Program-made: the position numbers and the translations under genes
Shown here: positions 13,570 through 21,150 of the stretch, piece after piece
How the letters are laid out: every line of letters starts with the position of its first letter
How positions within the stretch are numbered: the stretch's first letter is position 1
The notes under the pieces: model-generated
Databases searched by the model: none
Seen by the model: the letters and a program-made list of their open reading frames with translations, nothing else
What the model was told of the DNA's origin: nothing
From: a virus
DNA length: 23,778 bases
IMG/VR virus record: IMGVR_UViG_3300048592_000110
Location: 1-23,778 of that record
Reading direction: 5' to 3' (one strand)

Positions 13570-14394
13570 CTATCGCGCTCCTGTCATGAGCTCGTGGAGC
13601 CGCACGAGCGCGGCGTCCGGTGCGGCCGGGGTGGCGATCGCCGGGACGGCGAACAGCTCCGGCACGAGGTCCGGCTCTCCCTCCAGGAAGAGCCCGCGAA
13701 TATCCGTGACGCTCATGGCGTCCAGGTGCGGCGGCACCTCCGGCGCGGTCTTGCCGAGCCGCTTGTACTGCCGTTCGAGCTGCCGGTAGACCCGCTGGTC
13801 GAAGGCGTCGTCAGCGGCGGCAACGAACAGCCGCGCCATGCGGAGCGCCGTTCCTTCCCAGACCGCCTCGGCCTCGAATCCCTGCAGGTCATCCGGCTCG
13901 TCGTCAATCAACTGCGTGAGGGCCTCGCCCAAGCCGGCGAGGCTGCGGCGCTGGCGTTCCATCAGTGCGTCGGGATCGCCCGGCATCGGCACGGCGGACA
14001 CGTCGAGCAGCTCATTGCGGGTGGTGTTGGCATCGGGCTTGTAGGTGTCCCAGCCGACCGAGACGGCGTTGAGGAAGCCGTTGCGGTACTTGCGCTCGAT
14101 ATCGGCGGCGAACGGGTCGCCGGCATCGAACACGACGTCGGCCAGCAGCACACGCTCGTTCGTGTCGACCTCGACGTCAGCCCGTCCGATCGGCGGCCGG
14201 GGCGAGGCGAACCCGCCGTAGTCGTGGGCCCACAACACCACCGGGTTCTTCCGGTAGTTGTCGAGGTCCCAGTCTTCGATCTTCAGCTCGAGGCCGTCGC
14301 GCTTGACGCCCTCGGCAGAGGCGACGAACCGGATCGGGCCGGTATCGGGTGTGCTGTCGTTGCGCTGCATCAGCGCTCGCAGGTAGTGGCTCAT
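13570..14394 (-). CDS. Prohead maturation protease (HK97 family)
   Basis: The start is the ATG at 14392-14394, with GGAGGG nine bases upstream, giving 274 residues. The core matches the HK97 prohead protease family: LDNYRKNPVVLWAHDYGG with His57, PPIGRADVEVD, GFLNAVSVGW with Ser112, and NELLDVSAVPMPGDPDA with Ser133. The His and the Ser-containing motifs are the family's conserved catalytic region; which Ser acts is not settled here. It would cut the capsid's N-terminal region during maturation. About 100 extra residues after the core may be a scaffold-like or self-cleaved part. Confidence 0.88.
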   Translation of the reverse strand: MSHYLRALMQRNDSTPDTGPIRFVASAEGVKRDGLELKIEDWDLDNYRKNPVVLWAHDYGGFASPRPPIGRADVEVDTNERVLLADVVFDAGDPFAADIERKYRNGFLNAVSVGWDTYKPDANTTRNELLDVSAVPMPGDPDALMERQRRSLAGLGEALTQLIDDEPDDLQGFEAEAVWEGTALRMARLFVAAADDAFDQRVYRQLERQYKRLGKTAPEVPPHLDAMSVTDIRGLFLEGEPDLVPELFAVPAIATPAAPDAALVRLHELMTGAR

Positions 14395-14399
14395 CTCGT

Positions 14400-16532
14400 C
14401 TATCCCTCCACGTCCAGAACGGCTTCCATCGAGCAGCGGCAACGGAGGTTCTCGTCTTTGATGCCCATCGAGCCAGGACAGGGGCCGCTTCCCCTGCCGA
14501 CCGTAAACACGTCGTCAATCCCGACTTCCTGCCCGTGGGCGGCCCGGTGAGTGGGGCGAGTGCGGCTGTCCAGCGCGGCCAGCCACCGCTTGCGGGTGAC
14601 GACGCCGGATTGCCGCCAGCCCTCCAGGGTCGATGAGTTGTACGCCGTGGTGACCTCGGTCCGGGCGATCGCCTCGGCATCGCCACGGCGCACGCTGTAG
14701 ACGTGCTGGATGCGGTCGACCATCTGGTCGATCGACTCGCGTTCGTTGATGCCGTCGGCGATCGCCTCCCGGATGGCGGTCCAGGTGGTCTGGTTGACGC
14801 CCTCGGCAAACCGGCTCACCTGCTGTTCGAGCACGGAGAGCACGTTCGGATCGGCGACGTTGAACGACAGCCCGAGTCCCAGCTCATCGAGCGCCAGCCC
14901 GCCGAACTCCTCGAACGCATCGGCGGCCAGCGGCCGGAAGGCCACCCGGAACGCCTTGATCCAGCGTGAGCGGTCGAACGGCTCCAGCAGCAGCTCTTCG
15001 GCCACCCGCACGCCACGGCGGCGCAGGACAGCGATCACGCTCTGCTGCTGGTCGAGGAAGAGACCGACGGTCACGCTGCGGATCCGCTCTTCCCACGGCT
15101 CGGTGGCGTCAATCTGGCGCTGCCAGCGGGATCGGTGTTCGGGGGAGTCGAAGGCGATCACCCGGGCGCGGCGGCTGCGCTCGGTTTCCTCGCCGGGTGG
15201 CAGGGCGGGCGGGTTCGTTTCATCCTCATCGTCATCGCCGGCCTGCGTGACGGTGCCGCTGATCTGCTGGGCCATCTCTTCGGCCTTCGCGGCCTTCTCG
15301 TCGGCCAGCGGCCCGCCGACGGGCGTCAGGGTCGCCTGCGCCCACCAGTCGTCGCCCCACGGCACCGGCTTCAGCCCTTCAGCTGCCCGGTATTCATTGA
15401 CCGTGCGGACTCCGGTCGTCAGCTGGCCCTGCCACCGCTCCCACTTGGCCGTCTCCGCCTCGTGCAGGACGTCGATGTCGGAGTCGTCGAACTCGGCAAC
15501 CAGGTCGCCCCCAAAGAGCGGGAGCAGCTGCTCGGTGATCTCGCGGGCGATGAACCGCGCTTCCGGCAGGATGCAGTCGTTCCAGAAGACCTTTTCGGAG
15601 TCGTCGACGTTCTGGTAGGTCCGCTTGCCGCCGATCTTGTCGATCGGCACGGCGTAGGCCCGGGCGATGTCTTCCAGGCTCCAGTTCATCATGCCCAGGA
15701 ACTCGGCATCCTTCGGCGTGAGGCTGAGTTGCTTGATGTCGACGCCGAACCGCAGCACGGCCACCTTGTGCGCGTTGTCGACGCCCCGGAAGCGGCGGGT
15801 GAGGTCGGCGGCAACTGCCTTCGCCTGCTCGTCGGTCAGGTTCTGGCCCTCTTTCGGCGACACCATGCCCGCCCCGGTGAGCCCGTTGCGGAAGATGTTG
15901 AAGTTGCTCTTCATCGCCGCGGACGACGTATCCGCCGCCAGCCGGGCCGCGGCCAGCGGCGAGAGCCCCTCCCACTGGTTGGCGACGTTGGGGAAGCGCA
16001 GCCAGAGCGTCTCTTCCCGCTCGAACCGGATCGGCTTGCCGTTGCCGGTGTCCAGGGTGAAGTGGCTGATGTACTCGGTCGGGTGCGGGTGCACCTTCAC
16101 CTGGTCGGCACGCGCCCACCAGAGTTCCGACGGCCGGCCACCCCGGGTGCCGTAGAAGGTGAACGACTCGCCCCAGACGCAGAGCGACTGCTCGGTCATG
16201 TCGAGCCAGCGCTGGAAGGTCCAGAACGGGTTGATGCTGTCGAGGATGTCCCGGGCCGGGCCGCTGGTGATCTCCTTGCGCCGGCCGTCGGCCCCGACCC
16301 GCTTGCTGTAGAGCTTGATCGGCAGGCTGCTGAGGGCCTTGGTGCGGGCGTTGATGCAGGCGTAGACGCCGTTTGAGGTGGCCGGGTAAGAGACGTACTC
16401 GGGCGGCTGGTAGTCGCTGCCCGTGCCCCACCACGCCTGGTCGGCGTAGACCTCGACCGGGCCGGTGACAAACGACCGGGCGGCGCGCGGGTCGCTGGTG
16501 AGGATGGTCCGGATGTCCTGCAGCACGCCCAT
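14400..16532 (-). CDS. Portal protein fused to a Mu gpF-like head domain
   Basis: This 710-residue protein joins two functions. Residues 1-430 are an HK97-type portal: VYACINARTKALSSLPIKLY near 56-75, the NPFWTFQRWLDM helix, RFEREETLWLRFPN, and MNWSLEDIARAYAVPIDKIG. A Pro/Asp/Glu-rich linker lies near 435-460. Residues 623-710 are the Mu gpF/SPP1 gp7-like head morphogenesis domain: ARTEVTTAYNSSTLEGW, then KRWLAALDSRTRPTHRAAHGQ, and the Cys motif near the end (GPCPGSMG...LRCRC). The portal forms the DNA entry ring. Start and upstream stop overlap as TGATG. The frame is continuous, so the fusion is real in this sequence. Confidence 0.9.
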   Translation of the reverse strand: MGVLQDIRTILTSDPRAARSFVTGPVEVYADQAWWGTGSDYQPPEYVSYPATSNGVYACINARTKALSSLPIKLYSKRVGADGRRKEITSGPARDILDSINPFWTFQRWLDMTEQSLCVWGESFTFYGTRGGRPSELWWARADQVKVHPHPTEYISHFTLDTGNGKPIRFEREETLWLRFPNVANQWEGLSPLAAARLAADTSSAAMKSNFNIFRNGLTGAGMVSPKEGQNLTDEQAKAVAADLTRRFRGVDNAHKVAVLRFGVDIKQLSLTPKDAEFLGMMNWSLEDIARAYAVPIDKIGGKRTYQNVDDSEKVFWNDCILPEARFIAREITEQLLPLFGGDLVAEFDDSDIDVLHEAETAKWERWQGQLTTGVRTVNEYRAAEGLKPVPWGDDWWAQATLTPVGGPLADEKAAKAEEMAQQISGTVTQAGDDDEDETNPPALPPGEETERSRRARVIAFDSPEHRSRWQRQIDATEPWEERIRSVTVGLFLDQQQSVIAVLRRRGVRVAEELLLEPFDRSRWIKAFRVAFRPLAADAFEEFGGLALDELGLGLSFNVADPNVLSVLEQQVSRFAEGVNQTTWTAIREAIADGINERESIDQMVDRIQHVYSVRRGDAEAIARTEVTTAYNSSTLEGWRQSGVVTRKRWLAALDSRTRPTHRAAHGQEVGIDDVFTVGRGSGPCPGSMGIKDENLRCRCSMEAVLDVEG

Positions 16533-17854
16533 CAGTACACCAGCTGTCCGTCGAGGCCATCGACCAGGGGAATCGCGATGTACCGCCAGGCATCGAGGTA
16601 GTGGTATTGCTCCTTGTCGACGATCCCCTCCATGGGCTCGCCGTGCTCGTCAACCGGGCGGCTGTACGTGCCCAGCTGGTCGATGGTGCCAATGAGGTCG
16701 TCGAAGAGGATGAACATGTCGGTCTTGATGCCGGCGTAAACGCGCTCGATGCCGACCTCGACATCGGCGATCCGCGGCTTGCTCACGGCCAGGCCGGCGG
16801 CACTGAACTCGTTGCGCCACTGGCCCTCCGACCACGATCCACCGTAGGCCGTCGGCATCCGGGGTTCGTCCTTCAGCAGATGGGCGACGTGTTCCTTCGC
16901 AGTGCGGTCGCCGGCCTTGTACTCCCGGTACCCGAAGTAGCGCCCCGTCGGCTGGCCGGCGGGCGAGAGCTCCTTCGCCCAGAAGATGCCCGCCGTGTTG
17001 ACACCGCCGAAGTCGAGCCCGAGGAAACGCGACCACGCATCCGGGATGGCGAACCGGGGGACGACGTGGCGCTTGCGATCGAAGCAGCCGTAGATCATTC
17101 CGGCCGGACGGGTGAACCGGCCCCGGTAGAACATGTCGAACTTCCACTCCTGCATGGTCTTCTGGATCCGGTCGTACTCAGCCCGCGAGAAGGCTGGGTT
17201 CTGCGTGCTGTCGAAGTTGATGACGTCGATGTCGGGGTGGTTGCCGTTCGCCTGCTCCCAGGGCAGCCAGATCAGGTCGTAGAGCCAACCCAGGCTGTAC
17301 GGCGTCGTCGTCAGCAGTGCCCGACCCTGATGGAGGGCGAGCCGGCGCTGGATGGCTTCCCAGCTGGCGAGCTTGAAGGTCCGTTGCCCGGCCTCATCGA
17401 GCCAGGCGCCCTTCGCGGTCATCGACTCCAGGGAATCGGGATCGGCCGCGTACCCGAAGCGGACGATCGTCGGCACATCCTGGACGGCCCCGAAGATGCG
17501 GCGCTCGCCCTCTGGTGAGAACTGGAACGTGCGGGTGGGTGACGCCTTGTAGATGCCGAGGTGGAGCTGATGCTCGAACAGGCGACGGAACTCCGGCAGG
17601 GCCTTGGCTTCGAGCAGGGGGAAGGTCGGGGTGGCGACCAGGTAGTCGCCCGGCCCCTCGCGCCGGATTTCGTCCAGGAGCCAGTGCGGGCCGAACGACG
17701 TCTTGCCGGACTGCGAGCCGGCGATCACGCAGACGAACCGCTTGCGCGAGACCCAGGCCCGCTGCTGCCCGCGATGCAGGTGCAGCGTCATCTCGCCATC
17801 GTCGACCGTGGCAAGGGACAGGGGCGTCGGCGGGGCGGCCAGCTGGGCGACCAT
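16532..17854 (-). CDS. terL: Terminase large subunit (packaging ATPase/nuclease)
   Basis: This 440-residue protein drives DNA into the prohead. Walker A is AGSQSGKT at residues 45-52. Walker B is GAWLDEAG, with Asp153 and Glu154. The coupling motif LTTTPYSLGW follows at about 181-190. The C-terminal RNase H-like nuclease begins at LGLDFGG (Asp281), with acidic residues further on (FDDLIGTI and the EQYHYLDAWRY end). All three ATPase motifs are intact. Start and stop overlap neighbouring genes as TGATG. Confidence 0.93.
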   Translation of the reverse strand: MVAQLAAPPTPLSLATVDDGEMTLHLHRGQQRAWVSRKRFVCVIAGSQSGKTSFGPHWLLDEIRREGPGDYLVATPTFPLLEAKALPEFRRLFEHQLHLGIYKASPTRTFQFSPEGERRIFGAVQDVPTIVRFGYAADPDSLESMTAKGAWLDEAGQRTFKLASWEAIQRRLALHQGRALLTTTPYSLGWLYDLIWLPWEQANGNHPDIDVINFDSTQNPAFSRAEYDRIQKTMQEWKFDMFYRGRFTRPAGMIYGCFDRKRHVVPRFAIPDAWSRFLGLDFGGVNTAGIFWAKELSPAGQPTGRYFGYREYKAGDRTAKEHVAHLLKDEPRMPTAYGGSWSEGQWRNEFSAAGLAVSKPRIADVEVGIERVYAGIKTDMFILFDDLIGTIDQLGTYSRPVDEHGEPMEGIVDKEQYHYLDAWRYIAIPLVDGLDGQLVY

Positions 17855-18243
17855 CAGGACGACTCCCCTGCCAGGTCGCGGTCGAGCATGACCCGGATCG
17901 TTGAGATGGGCGTCGCGATCTCGCCGGAGTGCTCGATCTGCTGGCGGTCGCCGTAGACCTCGCGGCGGTGGGACTTGAGCATGAAGATCGCGGCGGTGGT
18001 GTCGTTCTTCAGGCCACGGGTGACGAGGGCGTCCTCAAGGGCGTCGAGCCCCTCCTCCCGGGCGGTGAGGACGTCGGCGTCGAACTCCGGTTCGTCGTGC
18101 CGCCAGCTGTAGAAGGCGAACCGGGAAATCTTGGCCTTCCGGCAGGCAGCGGAGAACGACGGCCGCTCTCGCAGCGCCGCCAGGATCGCTTGCCGCTTTT
18201 CAGGTGTGCGGATTGTGATATTTGCCACGAATGCGACCAACAC
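17854..18243 (-). CDS. terS: Terminase small subunit-like DNA-binding protein
   Basis: This protein of up to 129 residues lies directly upstream of the large subunit gene. TPEKRQAILAALRERPSFSA followed by ACRKAKISRFAFYSWRHDEP is a helix-turn-helix of the kind found in small terminases that recognise the packaging site. EGLDALEDALVTRGLKNDTTA and IFMLKSHRREVYGDRQQIEH are family-like C-terminal elements. No ATG is available. The frame can start at GTG 18241-18243 or, more naturally, at GTG 18226-18228 (V-A-N-I-T-I-R-T). Neither has a strong ribosome-binding site, and an intrinsic terminator ends only bases upstream. Confidence 0.82.
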   Translation of the reverse strand: MLVAFVANITIRTPEKRQAILAALRERPSFSAACRKAKISRFAFYSWRHDEPEFDADVLTAREEGLDALEDALVTRGLKNDTTAAIFMLKSHRREVYGDRQQIEHSGEIATPISTIRVMLDRDLAGESS

Positions 18244-18244
18244 G

Positions 18245-18290
18245 AAAAAGCCGCCGCCGAACCGTGGTTGCCCACGATCACAGCGACGGC
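18245..18290 (-). terminator. Rho-independent terminator between early and late modules
   Basis: On the minus strand GCCGTCGC (18283-18290) pairs with GCGGCGGC (18250-18257). An inner stem, GATCGTGG with CCACGGTT, closes on a GCAA tetraloop. The stem is followed at once by TTTTT (18245-18249). It would end transcripts from the right-hand operon just before the small terminase gene. On the plus strand there is no following T-run, so it works in one direction. Confidence 0.75.
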
Positions 18291-18306
18291 CTCAAGCATC
18301 CGTCAA
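18277..18306 (-). promoter_or_regulatory. Possible late promoter overlapping the terminator
   Basis: TTGACG (18301-18306) and TGTGAT (18277-18282) lie 18 bases apart on the minus strand and match the sigma70 boxes at 5 of 6 and 4 of 6 positions. Transcription would begin near 18270, inside the hairpin. Such RNAs would lack the 5' arm and escape termination. The match is modest. Confidence 0.3.
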
Positions 18307-18313
18307 CGGGTTG

Positions 18314-18532
18314 TTATGTGGATTCTACACCAGGCTGCCACGAATTGGGGTCGTAATCGATTTCATCGTAGTACCCACTCGAAATGGTGAACTCCGCGAC
18401 AATGCGCCACTCGCCGGTTTCGGCGTCCCACACTTCACGGTCCCACTTGCCGTCACGCATCACAAGAATCTCAACCGGGTAGCCGAGCGAGTCCACGAAC
18501 GCGCGCAGCTGCTCCCACTTTTCAGGATCCAT
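18314..18532 (-). CDS. Small acidic protein of unknown function
   Basis: This 72-residue protein begins MDPEKWEQLRAFVDSLGYPVE. The ATG at 18530-18532 overlaps the previous gene's end by eleven bases, with GGGAG about nine bases upstream. It has a Trp/Asp/Glu-rich C-terminal half (WDREVWDAETGEWRIV). It is the last gene before the terminator and the last member of the right-hand operon. No motif is recognised. Confidence 0.65.
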   Translation of the reverse strand: MDPEKWEQLRAFVDSLGYPVEILVMRDGKWDREVWDAETGEWRIVAEFTISSGYYDEIDYDPNSWQPGVEST

Positions 18533-18758
18533 TCGACACCACTCCCACCTTCCGGACGATGACGCGCTGGCCATCGAACGCCTTGGCGGCACCACACCCG
18601 CAGCGGACCACGACCGTCACCCGACTCAGCTCCACCAGTGAGGATACTGCCGTCACGATCAGATCGCCCGAGCCGGTGACATGGCCCAGCGGAGACCCGC
18701 AGCGGGGACAGCGCCACTCCCGGGCGGAGGTTCGGGACGTGGCGCGCGGCTGCACCAT
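18522..18758 (-). CDS. Small zinc-ribbon protein
   Basis: This 78-residue protein has CPRCGSPLGH near residues 18-27 and CGCGAAKAF near 52-60, together a four-cysteine zinc-ribbon pattern. The ATG at 18756-18758 overlaps the XRE gene stop (TGATG) and is preferred to a GTG three bases earlier. Zinc ribbons of this size often bind DNA, RNA or RNA polymerase, but the target is unknown. Its place after the repressor-like gene suggests a regulatory role. Confidence 0.7.
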   Translation of the reverse strand: MVQPRATSRTSAREWRCPRCGSPLGHVTGSGDLIVTAVSSLVELSRVTVVVRCGCGAAKAFDGQRVIVRKVGVVSNGS

Positions 18759-19195
18759 CACGAGACGACCGCCGTCTCGGCACCCGCCACGATCGACGCC
18801 TGTTCCACCAGCGACCGCAGGATGCCCCGCACCGCGTCCCGGTAGTCGGCCCCGAGCGCTTCGTTCCGGAGCACCGCCAGCACGTCGGACAGCTCCGGCT
18901 CCTGGGAGAGCAGGCTGGCCACGTCGCCCGGCAGGAAGCCCGCAGCCGCGAGGAGGGCGTCACATTCCGCCGGGTCGAGCTGCAGCGCCCGGGCCAGCTG
19001 CTCGATCGCCTCCCGGCTCGGTGTGCGGGTGCCGGTCTCGATCCGGCTGATGTACGAGTGGTCGAACCCGGCTCGCTCGGCAAGGCACGTCTGGGAGACA
19101 TGACGGGCGGTGCGCAGGGATCGCAAAAGGGCGGCGAAGGGCGTTTGCGGAACCGTGTGTGGTCCATGGCCGGTGAACGTGAGGCGGGTGGTCAT
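18758..19195 (-). CDS. XRE-family transcription regulator
   Basis: This 145-residue protein has a clear lambda-repressor-type helix-turn-helix at about residues 20-75: FAALLRSLRTARHVSQTCLA, then ERAGFDHSYISRIETGTRTP, then LARALQLDPAECDALLAAAG. The C-terminal 60 residues are helical with no peptidase motif, so this is not a self-cleaving CI type. It lies in the middle of the operon rather than beside a divergent promoter, unusual for a lysogeny switch. It may control the operon or the late genes. Confidence 0.88.
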   Translation of the reverse strand: MTTRLTFTGHGPHTVPQTPFAALLRSLRTARHVSQTCLAERAGFDHSYISRIETGTRTPSREAIEQLARALQLDPAECDALLAAAGFLPGDVASLLSQEPELSDVLAVLRNEALGADYRDAVRGILRSLVEQASIVAGAETAVVS

Positions 19196-19239
19196 CGGTC
19201 ACCGTCCTCTGTCGCCGCGATGGCCTGCTTCCGGGTCAT
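19192..19239 (-). CDS. Possible 15-residue peptide coupling two genes
   Basis: MTRKQAIAATEDGDR is encoded between the 197-residue unknown and the XRE gene. Its ATG overlaps the upstream stop (ATGA), its stop overlaps the XRE start (ATGA), and GGAGG lies seven bases before it. Both overlaps follow the style of this operon. It may be a translated spacer that keeps ribosomes coupled, or chance. Confidence 0.35.
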   Translation of the reverse strand: MTRKQAIAATEDGDR

Positions 19240-19829
19240 TCGGCCACCTCCGGCAGGTGACGCCGGAGCCAGTCGGAGACGCCAATCCATTGCTGGCGTG
19301 GCTCGTCGTAGTACATGGCACCCTTGCAGAACGGGAATGCGCCGTCCGCCTCCTGTGCCAGTTCCCCGATCACGGCCCGGATGGCCGCGTCGGCATCCTC
19401 CAGGTATTCGTGGTGATGCACGCCAAGCTGGTCATTTTCGGCGAGTACGACCGCCACCCGTTCCCGTAGTTCGTCGTGCGTCACCGCTGCCGCCGCGATG
19501 GCGGCGTTCAGGGCGTCGTGCCATTCAGCGGCGTATGCCTGAACGCCGTTGTTCGGCTCTCGCTCCTTGCCATCCCTCCAGAGGCAGCACACGTACTCAG
19601 TGGACCCAATGGGGCGCATGACCGCGCTAAGGTGCCACCCCTCCGGGATCACCGGCACCGTCGCCACCCGCTCGGCGGCGATCCGGGCGGCTGCTACGGA
19701 TGCCGCAATCTCGGAAACCTCGCGCACGTCCCAGTCGGCCAACTGCGGGAACCGGAACTGGAGCGCCGTCTCAATATCCGAGACGAGTGCCGGGTCGGCC
19801 TTGTCGAACGGTATTGCGGTGCGGTTCAT
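19236..19829 (-). CDS. Unknown phage protein (197 aa)
   Basis: The protein has an Ala-rich helical middle (VAAARIAAERVATVPV), a Trp-containing segment (VIPEGWHLSAVMRPIGS) and a later helix (EWHDALNAAIAAAAV). The C-terminal third contains MYYDEPRQQWIGVSDWLRRH. It resembles hypothetical proteins of GC-rich phages in style, but I know no function. Start and stop overlap neighbours by four bases. Confidence 0.7.
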   Translation of the reverse strand: MNRTAIPFDKADPALVSDIETALQFRFPQLADWDVREVSEIAASVAAARIAAERVATVPVIPEGWHLSAVMRPIGSTEYVCCLWRDGKEREPNNGVQAYAAEWHDALNAAIAAAAVTHDELRERVAVVLAENDQLGVHHHEYLEDADAAIRAVIGELAQEADGAFPFCKGAMYYDEPRQQWIGVSDWLRRHLPEVAE

Positions 19830-20185
19830 GTCGTCTCTCCCTTCAGCACATGCTCAATCTGGCCGGTCAACCAATCCATGGGCCGCCACACGTACACCTC
19901 GGCCCCGCCCGCCCGATCGGCCAGCGCATCGAGCCATCGTTGCTGCTCCGCCGTCGGGGACTTGCTCTGCCGCTTGAGCTCCACGAAGAGCAAGCGCGGC
20001 GGGCGCACCATCACCAGGTCGGGGAAACCGGGCTCGGAGCGGCGGGAGTCAAATGTGTGGTACGACATGTAGCCGAGCCGCTGGGCCGCGCCGATCACCC
20101 ATTGCTGCAAGTCCCTTTCGCTCATGTCACGCGCGACGATGGCGCGCACCTGGTCCGCGTTGATGGTCGTCTCGTGGCGGGTCAT
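19826..20185 (-). CDS. VRR-NUC domain nuclease
   Basis: This 119-residue protein fits the VRR-NUC branch of the PD-(D/E)xK nucleases. Helix one has DLQQWVIGAAQRLGY with Gln28. The catalytic block is PGFPDLVMVRPPRLLFVELK, with Asp56, Glu69 and Lys71. EQQRWLDAL and GGAEVYVWRPMD complete the fold. Stand-alone VRR-NUC proteins occur in phages and are thought to act on branched DNA or in recombination and repair. Start and stop overlap neighbours (ATGA), so it is co-translated with them. Confidence 0.88.
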   Translation of the reverse strand: MTRHETTINADQVRAIVARDMSERDLQQWVIGAAQRLGYMSYHTFDSRRSEPGFPDLVMVRPPRLLFVELKRQSKSPTAEQQRWLDALADRAGGAEVYVWRPMDWLTGQIEHVLKGETT

Positions 20186-20502
20186 CGTCGGCGACCGAAC
20201 CACGCGAGCCACCGGTAGTGCAGACGCTTCCAGAACGGCACCCGATAGCGATCCCAAATACCTCGGCGTTCCGTCTCCGTGAGGAGGACGTTCTGCCATG
20301 ATTCCCTGAGCAACCCTTTGCGCATTGATGCAGCGCTCTCTTCCGCCGTACTGGCACCACGCTCGCGCAGGAGTTCGACCAGGTTGTCCATGTAGGGCTG
20401 GCCGCGGTTGTAGGCATCGTCGACGGTGTGGACCATCTCGATCGGCACGATGCCGCAGGACAAGGTAAAAGCCCACTTCGACCCGTCTTTTGGCTCGTTC
20501 AC
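20182..20502 (-). CDS. Unknown protein (106 aa)
   Basis: The start is a GTG at 20500-20502 overlapping the previous stop (GTGA), with AAAGGA nine bases upstream. The N-terminal part (WAFTLSCGIVPIEMVHTVDD) is mildly hydrophobic; the C-terminus is basic with several Trp residues (WKRLHYRWLAWFGRRR). A membrane-edge or nucleic-acid contact is possible. A much longer frame extending upstream is rejected because it overlaps well-supported genes. Confidence 0.65.
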   Translation of the reverse strand: MNEPKDGSKWAFTLSCGIVPIEMVHTVDDAYNRGQPYMDNLVELLRERGASTAEESAASMRKGLLRESWQNVLLTETERRGIWDRYRVPFWKRLHYRWLAWFGRRR

Positions 20503-20633
20503 CGTCGCCGGTCCTTTCGCTCGTGCTCGCGCTTGCTCTCGACCGCCGCGGTCATCACGCTGACGGCGAGCAGGATGCCGATCACGGCGGCGAGTAGCTT
20601 CACCAGGCCCCAGGCCATGTCGAGTTCGATCAC
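20499..20633 (-). CDS. Small single-span membrane protein (44 aa)
   Basis: The frame begins MIELDMAWGLVKLLAAVIGI from a GTG and continues through one hydrophobic span (about residues 7-30) to a highly basic tail (ESKREHERKDRRR). GGGAGG lies six bases before the start. Both ends overlap neighbours as GTGA, so the frame is embedded in the operon's coupling. The span and charged C-terminus suggest an inner-membrane anchor. It could be a holin-like protein, but no endolysin is nearby. Confidence 0.7.
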   Translation of the reverse strand: MIELDMAWGLVKLLAAVIGILLAVSVMTAAVESKREHERKDRRR

Positions 20634-21037
20634 AAGGCACCTCCCGCAAGTTCGAGTTGGCCCGTGGTTTCGAGGCGTCGCCGGCGACGCCTCGCCGCCT
20701 GCACCTCCAGGTGGTGTTCGCGGTCGTGGTTGAGATGGCAGCGTTGGCAGAGCGCGAACAGGTGCCCGGGGTCGATGCAGGCCGTGTTCTGGCAGGCGTG
20801 GGCCGTCGTGAGCACGATCCGGATGATGCGGGGGTACTCACCGTCGAAGAGGGCGTACCCGACGTCGCTGTTCATCGACTCGATGTCATCCTCGGTGTGC
20901 CACTCGCCGTGGCGATCGCGCGCGCCGAACGACCCGTTCGGCACCCTGCACCACTCGCAGCAGTTGCCGGCCTGATCGAGGATCTGACGCCGGATGTCTG
21001 GCCACGATGGGTGGTAGTCGACAGCGTTGAACGTCAT
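20630..21037 (-). CDS. HNH-type endonuclease
   Basis: The chosen start, ATG at 21035-21037, overlaps the upstream stop (ATGA) and has AAAGGA eight bases before, giving 135 residues. CCEWCRVPNGSFG near residues 26-38 provides the first zinc pair. IVLTTAHACQNTACIDPGHL then LFALCQRCHLNHDREHH gives the HNH core with the second cysteine pair and the final His-Asp. This resembles phage HNH proteins described as nucleases. The first catalytic position reads TTAHA rather than the more usual VxHLDHD, so activity is uncertain. The C-terminus has an Arg run (RRRRRRLETT). Confidence 0.82.
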   Translation of the reverse strand: MTFNAVDYHPSWPDIRRQILDQAGNCCEWCRVPNGSFGARDRHGEWHTEDDIESMNSDVGYALFDGEYPRIIRIVLTTAHACQNTACIDPGHLFALCQRCHLNHDREHHLEVQAARRRRRRLETTGQLELAGGAL

Positions 21038-21150
21038 TCCTCCCGTCCTTTCAGCCGCATGGCGGCCCACACGTACAGCAGCCCGGACACGATCGACACG
21101 CCGGTCCAGAGCCCGGCCCCAATCAGCACGATCCGCAGCCAGTCAGGCAT
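21034..21150 (-). CDS. Small single-span membrane protein (38 aa)
   Basis: The frame reads MPDWLRIVLIGAGLWTGVSI, then VSGLLYVWAAMRLKGREE, with one hydrophobic span over about residues 6-30 and a basic end. Its stop overlaps the HNH start (ATGA), and its ATG lies just inside the end of the GreA-like gene. Like the 44-residue protein downstream it flanks the HNH gene. Function unknown; a holin-like or membrane-anchor role is possible. Confidence 0.65.
   Translation of the reverse strand: MPDWLRIVLIGAGLWTGVSIVSGLLYVWAAMRLKGREE

Noticed and set aside
18009-18299. 96-codon minus-strand frame starting at 18299
   Set aside because: It reads through the terminator hairpin and then out of frame with the small terminase gene, whose helix-turn-helix is convincing.
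18322-18327. TAGAAT on the minus strand as a late promoter -10
   Set aside because: No usable -35 lies 16-18 bases upstream, and RNAs from it would run into the terminator.
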